The position numbers and the translations under genes were made by a program. A stretch of 64,000 bases of DNA from Methylobacterium sp. 2A (lineage in GTDB: Bacteria > Pseudomonadota > Alphaproteobacteria > Rhizobiales > Beijerinckiaceae): positions 1-64,000 of the forward strand of contig NZ_VUOK01000009.1 of the NCBI RefSeq assembly GCF_009806555.1, given 5' to 3'. Shown here in pieces: positions 1 through 9,135 of the stretch. Each line of letters begins with the position of its first letter. The stretch's first letter is position 1. Below the pieces are notes generated by a model. The model did not search any database, was not told the DNA's origin, and was given only the letters and a program-made list of their open reading frames with translations.

Positions 1-126
1 GAACGCACCGCCGCCATGACCCCGTGGCTGTGCGACTACAACAGCCGCAGGCCTCACTCGGCTCTCGGTGGACAACCACCCACAAGCAGGCTCCCTAAGG
101 ACAACCTCCTTGGAAACGACATCTAG
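1..126 (+). mobile_element. IS481-type transposase, C-terminal fragment (5' end outside window)
   Basis: An open frame runs in from the left edge for 41 codons and stops at TAG 124-126. It contains the motif YNSRRPHSALGGQPP, which is typical of the C-terminal end of the DDE integrase domain of IS481/IS3-like transposases, followed by a short tail ending LLGNDI. Only the end of the gene is visible, so it cannot be judged whether the element is intact. No terminal inverted repeat could be assigned between 127 and 228. Confidence 0.75.
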
Positions 127-228
127 AGCCGCCCTGGGACGTTCATCCCTTGCGACCCCGCCCCCGTGCCAGAGGGGCATGGACGCACCGAGGCGGGTGT
201 TGCGCCCGATGCTCGCTGGAGACCGGCC

Positions 229-1251
229 ATGACAAACCGCGATATCATCGTCATCGGCGGATCGTCGGGTGCGACCGCACCGCTCAAAGTGATCCTCGGC
301 GCTCTGCCCGCAGATCTGCCGGCGGCGGTCTTCATCGTCGTGCACATCCCGGCTCGCAGCCTCGGCCTGCTCGCGACCGTCACGGCCGCGGCCGCGCACA
401 TGCCGGTCCACGCCGCAAGCGACGGCATGACGATCGCGCCCGGCAACATCTACCTCGGCGTACCCGACCATCATCTGATCGTGCGCGACGGACGGATGAT
501 GCTCGGCCGTGGTCCCCGCGAGAACATGGCCCGCCCGTCCATCGATCCGCTGTTCCGCTCGGCCGCGGCGGCCTACGGCTCCCGCGTGATCGGCGTGTTG
601 CTCAGCGGCTTGCTCAATGACGGCGCAGCCGGTCTGGAGGCGATCAAGCGCTGCGGCGGGGTCGCGATCGTCCAGGACCCCGCGGACGCGATCGCCGATG
701 AGATGCCGCTCAGCGGGATGGCGGCAGTCTCCGTCGACCTCGCCGTGCCGAGCGCCCGCCTCGGCGACATCCTGTCCGAACTCGTGCAGGAGCCGGCCGG
801 ACCGCGCCTGCCGGTGCCGCCTGAGATTCGCCTGGAGGTTGACATCGCCGCGGGCGAGCGCGTCGACAGCGATGTCTTACGCCGCATCGCCGATCCCGCG
901 GCGCTGACCTGTCCGCATTGCAGCGGCGTCCTGTCCAAGGTTCGCGATGCCAAGCCGCTGCGCTTCCGCTGCCAGGTGGGTCACGCCTACACGGCGGAGG
1001 TGGTCGCCAAGGAGCAGGAGAATGCCGTCGACGAGGCGCTGCGCGTCGCCCTGCGCATCATCGAGGAGCGGGCCGAACTCGTCGCCCGCATGGCGCAGGA
1101 CGGGCGGACCTCCGGACGTCCGGCCGTGGCGGAGTTGTACGAGGAGCGGGCTGCCGAGTACCGGAACTATGCAGAGACGATCCGCCGAGCGGTCCTGCTC
1201 TCCCTGCCGCAGCCCGAATCGTCCGGCAGCGAAGGGGCGCAGGAGGAATAG
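229..1251 (+). CDS. Stand-alone CheB-type protein-glutamate methylesterase with C-terminal zinc-ribbon-like extension
   Basis: This 340-residue protein resembles the catalytic domain of CheB, which removes methyl groups from chemoreceptors. The serine-hydrolase signature is present: GGSSGA near residue 10 (nucleophile Ser), VVHIPA near residue 40 (His) and LLNDGAAG near residue 130 (Asp). There is no N-terminal receiver domain. After the catalytic domain comes a CPHC...FRCQVGHAY segment (about residues 225-255) that looks like a metal-binding knuckle, then a helical tail. The ATG at 229 is chosen over the upstream ATG at 166 because the fold starts immediately (TNRDIIVIGGSS) and a GGAGA lies just upstream. 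It sits ahead of a CheB-CheR-kinase fusion, so a role in the same signalling pathway is likely (inference). Confidence 0.85.
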   Translation: MTNRDIIVIGGSSGATAPLKVILGALPADLPAAVFIVVHIPARSLGLLATVTAAAAHMPVHAASDGMTIAPGNIYLGVPDHHLIVRDGRMMLGRGPRENMARPSIDPLFRSAAAAYGSRVIGVLLSGLLNDGAAGLEAIKRCGGVAIVQDPADAIADEMPLSGMAAVSVDLAVPSARLGDILSELVQEPAGPRLPVPPEIRLEVDIAAGERVDSDVLRRIADPAALTCPHCSGVLSKVRDAKPLRFRCQVGHAYTAEVVAKEQENAVDEALRVALRIIEERAELVARMAQDGRTSGRPAVAELYEERAAEYRNYAETIRRAVLLSLPQPESSGSEGAQEE

Positions 1252-1370
1252 GAGGCGGTGTTTCCATCGCACGGCAATCTTGCCGTAGCAGGAGGGCCCG
1301 AGACTTTCTACACGAAGCGCATGGAGCGGCATCGCCACTCTCTCCGCATCTCACAGCACGGCGATTCAGA

Positions 1371-4300
1371 ATGTCCCAGGTCGATGCGAGCCCGTCACGA
1401 GCAAAAGTCTTCGTGGCCCTCAGCGCGTCGGCTGCAAGCACCGGATCGTTGCAGCGCGTCCTTGCCGGCCTGCCGCGGCTGGACGGCTTGGCGGTGATCA
1501 TCGCCCTGCAGCACCGGAGCGCCCTCGATGAAGATGGCTTCCGGCACGCTTTGTCGAAGGCGGGTCGTGAGCTCGCGGACATCCGGGACGATGCCCTCGT
1601 CGAGGGCGGACGCACCTACCTGATCGGCGCCGACCTTGTCGTGAGCGTCGAGAGCGGGCGCTTTCGCACCCGTCCCGCCGAACAGGTCGGGGGCCGGGGC
1701 ATCATCGACAGCTTCCTCGTCTCGCTCGCTCGCGACGAGGACGGGCGCAGCATCGCCGTTGCGCTGGCGGACACGGACGGGGACGGAACGCTCGGCTTCA
1801 AGGCGATCAAGGAGGCGGGCGGCCTGACGCTCGCCGAGGAGACCAGGGAGGCCAGAGCCGGTGAGCTCACCTCCAGCGATAGTCCGGCGGCGCTGGCCGA
1901 CGCTGTGCTGCCCATCGACGCCCTCGTCGAGCGGGTAGCGTCCGCCGCCCGCCAGATCGACGCTGAAGGCATCGCCACCCCGGCCGCATCCAAGGCCGCG
2001 CTCACGGCCATCGCAGGAGTACTGCGCAACAGGACCGGCCACGACTTCCACGGCTACAAGCCCGGGACCTTCCTGCGCCGGGTCCAGCGCCGGATGCAGG
2101 TTCTCTCGACGGAGAAGGTCGAGGATTACGTCGAGCTTCTGCGCAGCCAGTCCGAGGAGGCGCAGGAGCTCTTCAACGATCTCCTGATCGGTGTCACGCA
2201 ATTCTTCCGGGACCCGAAGGAGTTCGAGATCCTCGAACGGGAGGTCGTCCCGAAGCTGTTCGCCGACAAAGGGCGGGACGATCAGATCCGGGTCTGGGTA
2301 ATCGGCTGCTCGACCGGCGAGGAGGCCTACTCGCTGGCGATCCTGCTGCGCGAGCACATGGCCACCCTGGACGCCGTGCCCCAGGTCCAGATCTTCGCGA
2401 CCGACCTCGACGGCCGCGCCCTCGCCTCGGCCCGGGCCGCCCGCTTCGCCAGCACGATCAGTGAGTCCATGTCGCCAGAGCGGCTGGCGCGCTGGTTCGT
2501 GAAGGAGGGCAACACCTACTGTCTTGTGAAGGAGCTGCGCGAGATGTGCATCTTCTCACAGCACTCGATCATCAAGGACGCGCCGTTCTCCCGGCTCGAC
2601 CTGATCTCGTGCCGCAACCTGCTGATCTACCTCGACGCCGAGTTGCAGAGCCGGGTCATCCCACTGTTCCACTTCGCCCTGAAGCCCGAGGGCACCCTGT
2701 TTCTCGGAAATTCCGAGAACATCTCGCGCCACACCGATCTGTTCGCGCCGATCGACAGCCGTTCACGCATCTTCCGCCGCCGGGAGACCGGCGCGCGCAT
2801 CCTGCCGGACTTCCCGTTCACGACGCCGGACCGGCGGCCCGGCACCGCGGTCGTCGCCGAGGAGCGGGTCCGGCCGAACGGGGTGACGCTGACCCGCCGC
2901 GCCGAGCGGCTGGCGGAACGCTACGCCCCCGCTTACGTGATCACCGACATCGCCTACAACGTCCTGCACTTCTCCGGACGGACCGGGCGCTACATCGATC
3001 CGGCCGGCGGCGCCGCCAGCCTGAATCTGCTGCAGCTCGTCCATCCGGACCTGCGGCTCGACCTGCGCGCGGCCCTCACCAGCGCCGGCGAGACCGACCA
3101 GATGATGCAGATCGAGGGCCTGCAGATCGGCCAGAACGGAGCGCGCCTATCGGTCGACCTCGTGGTCGAGCCCATGCGGGACGAGCCGGATGCGCGCGGC
3201 TACTTCGTGCTGTTCAAGGACGGCGGCCCGGTGGCGGCCGCCGGACGCGGCGCCGACGCGGTCACCTCAGGCGGGCTTGAGCACACACGGCGCCTGGAGG
3301 CGGAGCTGAGCGCCACGCGCGAGCGCCTGCAGGCCACCATCGAGGAGCTGGAGAGCACCAACGAGGAGCTCAAATCCTCAAACGAGGAATACCAATCGCT
3401 CAACGAGGAGCTGCAATCGACCAACGAGGAGCTGCAGACCTCGAAGGAGGAGCAGCAATCCGTCAACGAGGAGCTGACCACGGTCAACGGTGAACTCGGT
3501 CACCGGGTCCAGGAGCTGGGACGGGCCAACAGCGACCTGAAGAACTTCCTGGAGAGCACGCAGATCGCGACCGTCTTCCTGGACAACGAGCTGCGGATCA
3601 CCAACCACACGCCCGCCGTCACCGAGATCTTCCACCTCATCGAGACCGATGCGGGCCGGCCGATCGGCCACATCAAGTCGCGCATCGCCTACGAGGAGCT
3701 GCAGGACGACGCCCGACGCGTGCTACGCACCCTGAGCGTGGTCGAGCGCGAGATCACCAACTCGACGACGGGCGCGCAGTACCTGGTTCGGGTCCTGCCC
3801 TACCGCAGTGTCGACAACTTCATCGCCGGCGTCGTGATCACGTTCGTCGACATCACGGAGCGCAAGCGGGCCGAGGAGCGCCAGCGTGCGAGCGAGCGCC
3901 GGCTCCTCGCTCTGGTCGAAGGCATCCCGCAGCTCGTCTGGCGCGCGGGCGAGGACGGGCGGTGGACCTGGGCGAGTCCGCAATGGGCCGCCTATACCGG
4001 CCAGACGGAGGCGCAGAGCCGCAACCACGGTTGGCTCGACGCCGTGCATCCGGACGACCGCGGACCGGCCGTCGAGGCGTGGCGCGACGCCGCGCGGGCC
4101 GGCTTGCTCAAGATGGAGGGACGCCTGCGGAGCGCGGCCGATGGCAGCTACCGCTGGTTCCAGACGCGCGCGATGCCAGTGCGTGGCGAGCGCGGCGACG
4201 TGGTCGAGTGGCTCGGCACCTCGACGGATATCGACGACCTCCGTCGGATGCAGGAGCAGCAGCAGGTTCTCGTCGCCGAGCTGCAGCACCGCACCCGTAA

Positions 4301-4862
4301 CCTTCTCGGCGTGGTGCACTCGATTGCGCAGCAGACCCTGGCCTCCAGCGAGACGCTGGAGGCCTTCGGAACGGCATTCAACGAGCGGTTGACTGCGCTC
4401 TCACGCGTGCAGGGATTGCTGTCTCGCGCGGGAGATGAGCCGATCACGCTCCGAACACTGATCCGCACTGAGCTTGACGCGCTCGCCGCGGCCGGCCTGC
4501 AGGAGCGCGTCGTGCTGGACGGCCCAGAGGTACGCATCCGCAAGGCGACGGTGCAGACCTTTGCGCTGGCCCTGCACGAGCTGGCCACCAACGCGCGCAA
4601 GTACGGCGCCTTCGCCAACGCCCATGGCCAGCTCAGTGTGCGGTGGTGGACAAGCGACAGCGATGGGCAGGATCAACGGCTCGTGCTCGAATGGGTCGAA
4701 ACCGGAATTGACCGCCCCCCCGAGATAGGACGTGCGGCTCCAAAGAACGGCTATGGCCGCGAGCTGATCGAGAACGCGCTACCGTATGCGCTCGATGCCA
4801 CGACGCGCTACGAACTGGGCGAGGCCGAGGTACGTTGTCTGATCGAGCTTCCACTGGCCTGA
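1371..4862 (+). CDS. CheB-CheR-PAS-HWE hybrid sensor histidine kinase
   Basis: A 1163-residue multidomain sensor. Residues about 8-185 are CheB-like, but the nucleophile motif is altered to LSASAAS; QHRS and DGDGTLG are recognisable. Residues about 210-470 are CheR methyltransferase with the SAM-binding motif [15 protein letters not shown] near 307. Residues about 637-720 are a heptad-rich coiled coil (repeated ESTNEEL-type units), followed by two PAS domains (about 720-840 and 840-955). Residues about 962-1163 are an HWE kinase with the phospho-acceptor motif [11 protein letters not shown] near 971 and the N-box [13 protein letters not shown]. The start at 1371 is the ATG where CheB homology begins; the open frame extends to 918 only as a shadow of the upstream cheB. 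A response regulator follows 19 bp downstream and is the natural phosphotransfer partner. Cytoplasmic; no membrane segment is seen. Confidence 0.9.
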   Translation: MSQVDASPSRAKVFVALSASAASTGSLQRVLAGLPRLDGLAVIIALQHRSALDEDGFRHALSKAGRELADIRDDALVEGGRTYLIGADLVVSVESGRFRTRPAEQVGGRGIIDSFLVSLARDEDGRSIAVALADTDGDGTLGFKAIKEAGGLTLAEETREARAGELTSSDSPAALADAVLPIDALVERVASAARQIDAEGIATPAASKAALTAIAGVLRNRTGHDFHGYKPGTFLRRVQRRMQVLSTEKVEDYVELLRSQSEEAQELFNDLLIGVTQFFRDPKEFEILEREVVPKLFADKGRDDQIRVWVIGCSTGEEAYSLAILLREHMATLDAVPQVQIFATDLDGRALASARAARFASTISESMSPERLARWFVKEGNTYCLVKELREMCIFSQHSIIKDAPFSRLDLISCRNLLIYLDAELQSRVIPLFHFALKPEGTLFLGNSENISRHTDLFAPIDSRSRIFRRRETGARILPDFPFTTPDRRPGTAVVAEERVRPNGVTLTRRAERLAERYAPAYVITDIAYNVLHFSGRTGRYIDPAGGAASLNLLQLVHPDLRLDLRAALTSAGETDQMMQIEGLQIGQNGARLSVDLVVEPMRDEPDARGYFVLFKDGGPVAAAGRGADAVTSGGLEHTRRLEAELSATRERLQATIEELESTNEELKSSNEEYQSLNEELQSTNEELQTSKEEQQSVNEELTTVNGELGHRVQELGRANSDLKNFLESTQIATVFLDNELRITNHTPAVTEIFHLIETDAGRPIGHIKSRIAYEELQDDARRVLRTLSVVEREITNSTTGAQYLVRVLPYRSVDNFIAGVVITFVDITERKRAEERQRASERRLLALVEGIPQLVWRAGEDGRWTWASPQWAAYTGQTEAQSRNHGWLDAVHPDDRGPAVEAWRDAARAGLLKMEGRLRSAADGSYRWFQTRAMPVRGERGDVVEWLGTSTDIDDLRRMQEQQQVLVAELQHRTRNLLGVVHSIAQQTLASSETLEAFGTAFNERLTALSRVQGLLSRAGDEPITLRTLIRTELDALAAAGLQERVVLDGPEVRIRKATVQTFALALHELATNARKYGAFANAHGQLSVRWWTSDSDGQDQRLVLEWVETGIDRPPEIGRAAPKNGYGRELIENALPYALDATTRYELGEAEVRCLIELPLA

Positions 4863-4881
4863 GGTCACATCGGAGGGGCGA

Positions 4882-5277
4882 ATGACGACCGATCCGTCGA
4901 TCCATGAGCTGGACGCGTTGTCCGGCCACAAGGTGCTCGTGGTCGAGGACGACTACTTCATCGCTAGCGAGATGCGGCGGACGTTGTCGACGAGAGGCGC
5001 TGAGGTGCTCGGTCCTGTGGCGACGGTCGACAAGGCCTTGGCATTGATAGCGGCGAGTTCGGAGATTGATGTAGCCGTGCTCGACGTCAATCTGCGCGAC
5101 GTCAAGGTCTTCCCGGTCGCGGATGCTCTGAAGACACGCGGCGTGCCGTTCGTCTTCGTCACGGGCTATGATGAGGCCACCATTCCCGCGCGCTACACGC
5201 ATGTTCAGCGCTGTGAGAAGCCGGCGGGGATCGACACGCTCGCGCAGGTCTTGTCGAAGGAAATCAACATCCACTGA
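4882..5277 (+). CDS. Single-domain response regulator (receiver)
   Basis: A 131-residue CheY-like receiver with no output domain. Visible are the acidic pocket VVEDD (about residues 20-27), the phospho-acceptor Asp in VAVLDVNL, the conserved Thr in FVTGYD and the Lys in CEKPA. ATG 4882 is preceded by GGAGGGG. It follows the HWE kinase gene by 19 bp, so the two probably form a kinase/receiver pair. In alphaproteobacteria HWE/HisKA_2 kinases are often paired with such single-domain regulators. Which output it controls cannot be read from the window. Confidence 0.9.
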   Translation: MTTDPSIHELDALSGHKVLVVEDDYFIASEMRRTLSTRGAEVLGPVATVDKALALIAASSEIDVAVLDVNLRDVKVFPVADALKTRGVPFVFVTGYDEATIPARYTHVQRCEKPAGIDTLAQVLSKEINIH

Positions 5278-5637
5278 ATATCTTTACAGGTCCAGCGTAG
5301 ATCGAACTCAAAATTCTGGGGCAATGCCAGTGTAGGATCAAGAATCTCGGACGAGATTTTCCGGAGCCAATGCGTTCAAATTGGCTCTCCTGACCACTCC
5401 ACGATCCCGGCGCGTTCTTTTCCAGCATAATCAGTTGAAAGCAGCCAAGCCGTGTCCAGCCCACATCTCTCGCTCGGAGCCGCTTAATTAGCCGGCCCGT
5501 CAAGGGAGATTCTCAACGCCTCCTTGGGATTGAGAGCAGGTGCGGCGGTGATGTCCGCTCTCATGAAGGACTGCTCGGAAGCGGACGGGCCGAAAATACA
5601 CCCCAAGCGGACCAAATAAACCTCGACGGCGCAGCCC
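5278..5637. other. Intergenic region with small hairpins, no gene seen
   Basis: The region lies between the convergent response regulator and umuC. It holds two short inverted repeats: AATCTC-GGAC-GAGATT followed by TT (about 5343-5359) and GAGCCAAT...ATTGGCTC (5364-5387). Either could end transcription from one side. The base composition is lower in GC than that of the flanking genes and no ORF has convincing codon use. Confidence 0.4.
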
Positions 5638-6966
5638 TTACGCCCACGCCACCGGCAGCTCGCTCACCTGCGTCGTGTAGCGCGGCGTCCGCATCTCGAA
5701 CTTCGTGTTCCACTCCCGCCGGCTCACCAGCCCCGCCCGCGCCGGCACCACCGCGCCTCGGCCCCAACGCGCATTGCACGCGTCCATCGCCGCCATCAGC
5801 GGGCCGGATCGCTCCCGGTCTAGCGCGCCGATCAGCGCCCGCGGGCTGTGCGACAGCGGCACGAGGTCGTTCGTGACGATGCCGGCCTTGCTGTAGCGCC
5901 ACGGCCGCTCCCCCGGCTCGCGCCAGGTCTTGGCCACCCCGTGCCGCGCCGCCTTGATCAGCGCCAGCGTGTCCGAGCTGTGCTCCGGCAGGCTCACCGT
6001 CGTCGAGACCGAGCGCATCGGCGCGCCCCGGTCGTGCTCGCTCGTGTGGTAGAAGACCGTCACGTGATCCGTGCCCAGCCCCTCCCGCCGCAGCTTCTCG
6101 CCGAGCCGCGTCGCGTGGGCGGCCACCGCCTCCTCCAGGGTGGCGCGATCCTCGATCCGGCCGGAGAACGAGCGCGTCACCGCGCAGCCCTTGCGCCGGG
6201 CCGGCACCAGCTCCAGCGGCAGGCAAGCCAGCCCGCGCAGCTCGTGGATGATCCGCTCGCCCACCACGGTCAGGCCCTTGCGCACCGGTCGTGGGTCGAG
6301 GTCGCGCAGGTCCGCCACGCTCTCGACGCCCATCGCATCGAGTTTGGCCAGCGAGGCCCGGCCGATGCCCCAGACCTCGGCCACGGAGATCCGGCACAGC
6401 CAGTGCGCGTAGGCCTCCGGATCGGTCAGGTCGCACACGCCGCCGAGGTCCGGCACGGTCTTGGCGATGTGGTTGGCGAGCTTGGCCAGCGTCTTGGTCG
6501 AGCCGATGCCGACGCAGGTCGGGATGCCGGTCCAGGCCCGCACGGTGGCGCGCAGATCCCGGGCGAGCTCGACCCGGAGCGCCGGCGCCACGTCGGTGAG
6601 GTTCAAAAAGCTCTCATCGATGGAGTAGATCTCCACCTGGGGGCTGAACTGCCGGTAGACCGCGTTGGTGCGCCCCGACATGTCGCCGTAGAGCGTGTAG
6701 TTCGACGAGAACACGCGCACGCCCTGCGCCCGGCACAGGTCGCGGATCTTGAAGTACGGATCGCCCATGCGGATGCCGAGCGCCTTGGCCTCGCTCGTGC
6801 GGGCGATGGCGCAGCCGTCGTTGTTCGAGAGCACGATCACCGGCACCCGGGCGAGCCTGGGATCGAACACGCGCTCGCACGAGCAGTAGAAGCTGTTGCC
6901 GTCGATCAGCGCCACGGCGCGTCCGCCGCCGATTCGGTCGCGTAGCCGGGCCTCTTGCGTGCTCAC
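5638..6966 (-). CDS. umuC: Translesion DNA polymerase V subunit UmuC (Y family)
   Basis: A 442-residue Y-family polymerase that copies past DNA lesions during the SOS response. The palm signature [17 protein letters not shown], the block [18 protein letters not shown], and SIDESFL carrying the catalytic acidic pair are all present, followed by the helix-hairpin-helix region ([15 protein letters not shown]) and a little-finger domain. The start is set at GTG 6966, which overlaps the TGA of umuD by 4 bp (GTGA). The open frame extends to 7338 but only as an antisense-like shadow over umuD. Translation is probably coupled to umuD. Length is close to E. coli UmuC (422). Confidence 0.93.
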   Translation of the reverse strand: MSTQEARLRDRIGGGRAVALIDGNSFYCSCERVFDPRLARVPVIVLSNNDGCAIARTSEAKALGIRMGDPYFKIRDLCRAQGVRVFSSNYTLYGDMSGRTNAVYRQFSPQVEIYSIDESFLNLTDVAPALRVELARDLRATVRAWTGIPTCVGIGSTKTLAKLANHIAKTVPDLGGVCDLTDPEAYAHWLCRISVAEVWGIGRASLAKLDAMGVESVADLRDLDPRPVRKGLTVVGERIIHELRGLACLPLELVPARRKGCAVTRSFSGRIEDRATLEEAVAAHATRLGEKLRREGLGTDHVTVFYHTSEHDRGAPMRSVSTTVSLPEHSSDTLALIKAARHGVAKTWREPGERPWRYSKAGIVTNDLVPLSHSPRALIGALDRERSGPLMAAMDACNARWGRGAVVPARAGLVSRREWNTKFEMRTPRYTTQVSELPVAWA

Positions 6967-7385
6967 GCGCGCTGGCCGCGGGCGATGTGCCAGCGGATCG
7001 AGAAGCGGACCACGCCCCAGATCACGCCCTCGCCGAGTTCCTCGACCGCGAAGGCGGGCAGGTCCGGGTTGCAGAAGGCCAGCCGCGCGACGTTGCCCTC
7101 GATGACGAGGCGCTTGCACGACATCTGGCCGTCGATCGCCGCCACGACGATGCTGCCGTGGGAAGCCTTGAGGCTGCGGTCGACGCAGGCGAGGTCGCGG
7201 TCGAAGATGCCGGCACCCTCCATGGAGGATCCGCTGATCCGCCACAGGAAGGTGGCGGGTGGGTTCGGCACGAGCCAGCGCGGCAGCTCCAGGGCATCCT
7301 CGACGAAGTCGTCGGCCGGCGACGGGAAGCCGGCGCACAGCGCCTGGCCGATCAGCGGCACGCGGACGGCGTCAGAGCTTTCCAT
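6963..7385 (-). CDS. umuD: UmuD-like self-cleaving S24 peptidase of polymerase V
   Basis: A 140-residue LexA-fold peptidase that is processed to UmuD' and then joins UmuC. The cleavage site is visible as CAGF (Ala-Gly), the nucleophile in SGSSMEGAG and the catalytic Lys in the MSCKRL strand, in the same order and spacing as E. coli UmuD. ATG 7385 is preferred to ATG 7451 because the protein then starts like UmuD and the LexA box (7435-7449) falls in the promoter rather than inside the gene. It overlaps umuC by 4 bp. Confidence 0.92.
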   Translation of the reverse strand: MESSDAVRVPLIGQALCAGFPSPADDFVEDALELPRWLVPNPPATFLWRISGSSMEGAGIFDRDLACVDRSLKASHGSIVVAAIDGQMSCKRLVIEGNVARLAFCNPDLPAFAVEELGEGVIWGVVRFSIRWHIARGQRA

Positions 7386-7434
7386 GAGCAGCCCGTCGAT
7401 CCGGTTGAGATGCACCCGTGGCTCCGCTGTATTA

Positions 7435-7449
7435 GAACATATACGGAAC
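7435..7449. promoter_or_regulatory. LexA (SOS) box
   Basis: The sequence GAAC-ATATACG-GAAC matches the direct-repeat operator GAAC-N7-GAAC (GTTC-N7-GTTC on the other strand) known for LexA of alphaproteobacteria. It ends 50 bp upstream of the umuD ATG at 7385. It also lies 134 bp upstream of the divergent small gene at 7583, so it could affect both. Confidence 0.85.
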
Positions 7450-7582
7450 AAACATCGCGCGGCGCGGTGGTTCGATCGGTTCGGCTCTCGGCGCCGAAAG
7501 CGCAGTGGACGGGTGTGGACAGCGGGCGAGAACGCGAACGGCGACTGCGGGTTAGGCCGACCTTCGCAGAGGTGAGGTGAGG

Positions 7583-7837
7583 ATGGCGATGAAGACAGCG
7601 TTCGTGGTGCAGCCGTTCGAGCTGCACCGGAAGCGGCTGCGGCCAGCCAGGCAGGAGCCGGTGCACACGGAGAGCGGCGCCCTGAAGAAGGCCGAGAACC
7701 TGGCCAAGCGGATGCCCGGCGCTGCGGCGCTGAAGGTGGTGGCCGACGATGAGACCGGCGAGCTAGAGGGCGTGACGATCCTCGGCCAGTGGGGCGAGAT
7801 CCCGGACGACTTCGCCGAGAGCCTGCAGGGCGGCTAG
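7583..7837 (+). CDS. Small hypothetical protein, divergent from umuDC
   Basis: An 84-residue basic-then-acidic protein of unknown function. The sequence MKTAFVVQPFELHRKRLRPA is followed by a segment with alternating charges (KKAENLAKRMPGAAALKVV) and an acidic C-terminus. No membrane segment or known motif is seen. Three in-frame starts lie close together (GTG 7577, ATG 7583, ATG 7589) behind a GAGGTGAGG stretch; 7589 would also fit the ribosome binding site. It shares its upstream region with umuDC and its LexA box, so SOS control is possible (inference). Confidence 0.6.
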   Translation: MAMKTAFVVQPFELHRKRLRPARQEPVHTESGALKKAENLAKRMPGAAALKVVADDETGELEGVTILGQWGEIPDDFAESLQGG

Positions 7838-7912
7838 AGGTTCGGTGTGCCGCCTCTGAACTTCATGGGACATGGCCCGTTCTCATGGCTCAGCTGTCGA
7901 ACGGATCACCTC

Positions 7913-8212
7913 ATGACACGCGGTCTCGCGGCGCTCGCAGGCGCCCTATCCCTCGCCCTCGCTGGGCCAGCCTCGGCGCAAGTGGTGACAGGAGGCGCGG
8001 GGAACACCGGCGTCGCCCCGCTGGCGACGACCGGCGGCGCCGGCCGGGGCGCCAGGGATCTGGGGCCGAGCCCGATTACGCGGGGGAACGAGGCCAACCC
8101 GAGCAACTCGTCGACTCCGGGCACGACGCCCGGCATCAACATCGGCGGTACTCCGACCAGCGGACCGCCCGGGACGGGCGGCACGTCGGGCGGCCCTTCG
8201 CTCGGCCGTTAA
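7913..8212 (+). CDS. Small secreted Gly/Thr/Pro-rich protein
   Basis: A 99-residue protein with a clear signal peptide (MTRGLAALAGALSLALAGPASAQ, about 23 residues, AXA cleavage motif). The mature part is of low complexity, rich in Gly, Thr, Ser, Asn and Pro (for example TPGTTPGINIGGTPTSGPPG). Probably exported and unstructured. The function is unknown. ATG 7913 is chosen because the signal peptide starts there; the frame is open from 7847. Confidence 0.6.
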   Translation: MTRGLAALAGALSLALAGPASAQVVTGGAGNTGVAPLATTGGAGRGARDLGPSPITRGNEANPSNSSTPGTTPGINIGGTPTSGPPGTGGTSGGPSLGR

Positions 8213-8316
8213 GCCAAGTGGCTCGAAACCCGAACTTCTTCTGCGCGCGGGTGGGCGCACATCCATGATGCCGGTCAGCCACGAGCCGCCGGCCGAGGAT
8301 AAGGCGCAGCGAACTT

Positions 8317-8678
8317 TCAGATCGGCATCCCAGGGGTCTGACCCTTCAAGGGCCGGTAGCCGGACGCCTGGGCGAATGCCACGCGATCGGCATGGTTCGC
8401 TTGGGCCGCACCGGAGCCGAGCATCAGCACGCCGCAGGAATCCACGCGCAGCGTGCCGCTCGTTGGATGCACGCCGAACGTTCGGGGTCGGTCCAGCCGA
8501 GACGGTGCGCCTCAGCGCCATACTGATCCAGGAAGGACAGCGCGTTCGCGCGGATCGCGGCCCATTTCGCCGGGGCGAGATATCGGCAGGGCGAGGCGTG
8601 CTCGGACAGGCGTTCGATTTGGTCGCGCCAGGAGGTGACGGCAGTCGGAGACTCGACGGGGGTAAGACTAGCCGACAT
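8317..8678 (-). pseudogene. Hypothetical gene split by a single frameshift
   Basis: Read leftward from ATG 8678, one frame gives a convincing protein (TSWRDQIERLSEHASPCRY...AEAHRLGWTDPE) up to about 8481. After the WTDPE codons the coding signal moves to another frame, which continues FGVHPTSGTLRVDSCGVLM...ALKGQ-like sequence to a TGA at 8317-8319. Joining them needs one added base around 8479-8481. Together they would give about 120 residues with consistent codon use on both sides of the break. This is either a true frameshift mutation or a sequencing error. The start overlaps the end of vsr by 11 bp. Function unknown. Confidence 0.6.
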
Positions 8679-9135
8679 GGCCAGCGCTGCTACTGCCTAT
8701 AGGGTTAAGGATTGGTGGCCGATCTTGCGGGTCCAGGAAGTCTCGCAACGACTCTGTAAGCCGCGCAATATCTCGTGTCTCGCACTCCCAGATTATCAGC
8801 ACATCCCAGCCAGCCGCCAATAGCTGTACTTCTTTGCGGATGTCACGCTCGACATTCCCGTCGAACTTCGCCTGCCAGTAGGCTCGCCGGTCAGCAGGCG
8901 TCGCCGCTCGCTTGCATCCTGAATGGCGGTGCCAGAAGCAGCCGTGAACGAACACGACCTTCCGGCGGCCGGGAAATACGAGGTCCGGAGTGCCTGGTAA
9001 GTCTCTGCGGTGCAAGCGGAAACGGTAACCGAGGTTGTGGGCCGTGGATCGCACCGCAAGTTCCGGGCGGGTGTCTTTGCCCCGGATGCCCGCCATTCGG
9101 CGCGAGCGCGCCTCAGACGTCAGCGTATCGGTCAA
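8668..9135 (-). CDS. vsr: Very short patch repair (Vsr) DNA mismatch endonuclease
   Basis: A 155-residue endonuclease that nicks at T:G mismatches created by deamination of 5-methylcytosine. The family blocks are present: RMAGIRGKDTRPELAVR, GYRFRLHRRDLPGTPDLVF (metal-binding Asp), VVFVHGCFWHRHSGC with the zinc-type Cys/His set, and WQAKFDGNVERD. The start is set at TTG 9135, which overlaps the TGA of the methyltransferase gene (TTGA) and gives almost exactly the length of E. coli Vsr (156). An upstream start at 9192 would lie inside the methyltransferase gene. It is coupled to the methyltransferase whose mutational side effect it repairs. Confidence 0.92.
   Translation of the reverse strand: MTDTLTSEARSRRMAGIRGKDTRPELAVRSTAHNLGYRFRLHRRDLPGTPDLVFPGRRKVVFVHGCFWHRHSGCKRAATPADRRAYWQAKFDGNVERDIRKEVQLLAAGWDVLIIWECETRDIARLTESLRDFLDPQDRPPILNPIGSSSAGHVG

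Noticed and set aside
5264..5503. Minus-strand frame of 79 codons in the region after the response regulator
   Set aside because: No ribosome binding site, unusual composition, overlaps the hairpins.
8265..8702. Plus-strand frame of 145 codons
   Set aside because: The opposite strand has the better coding pattern (frameshifted gene and vsr end).
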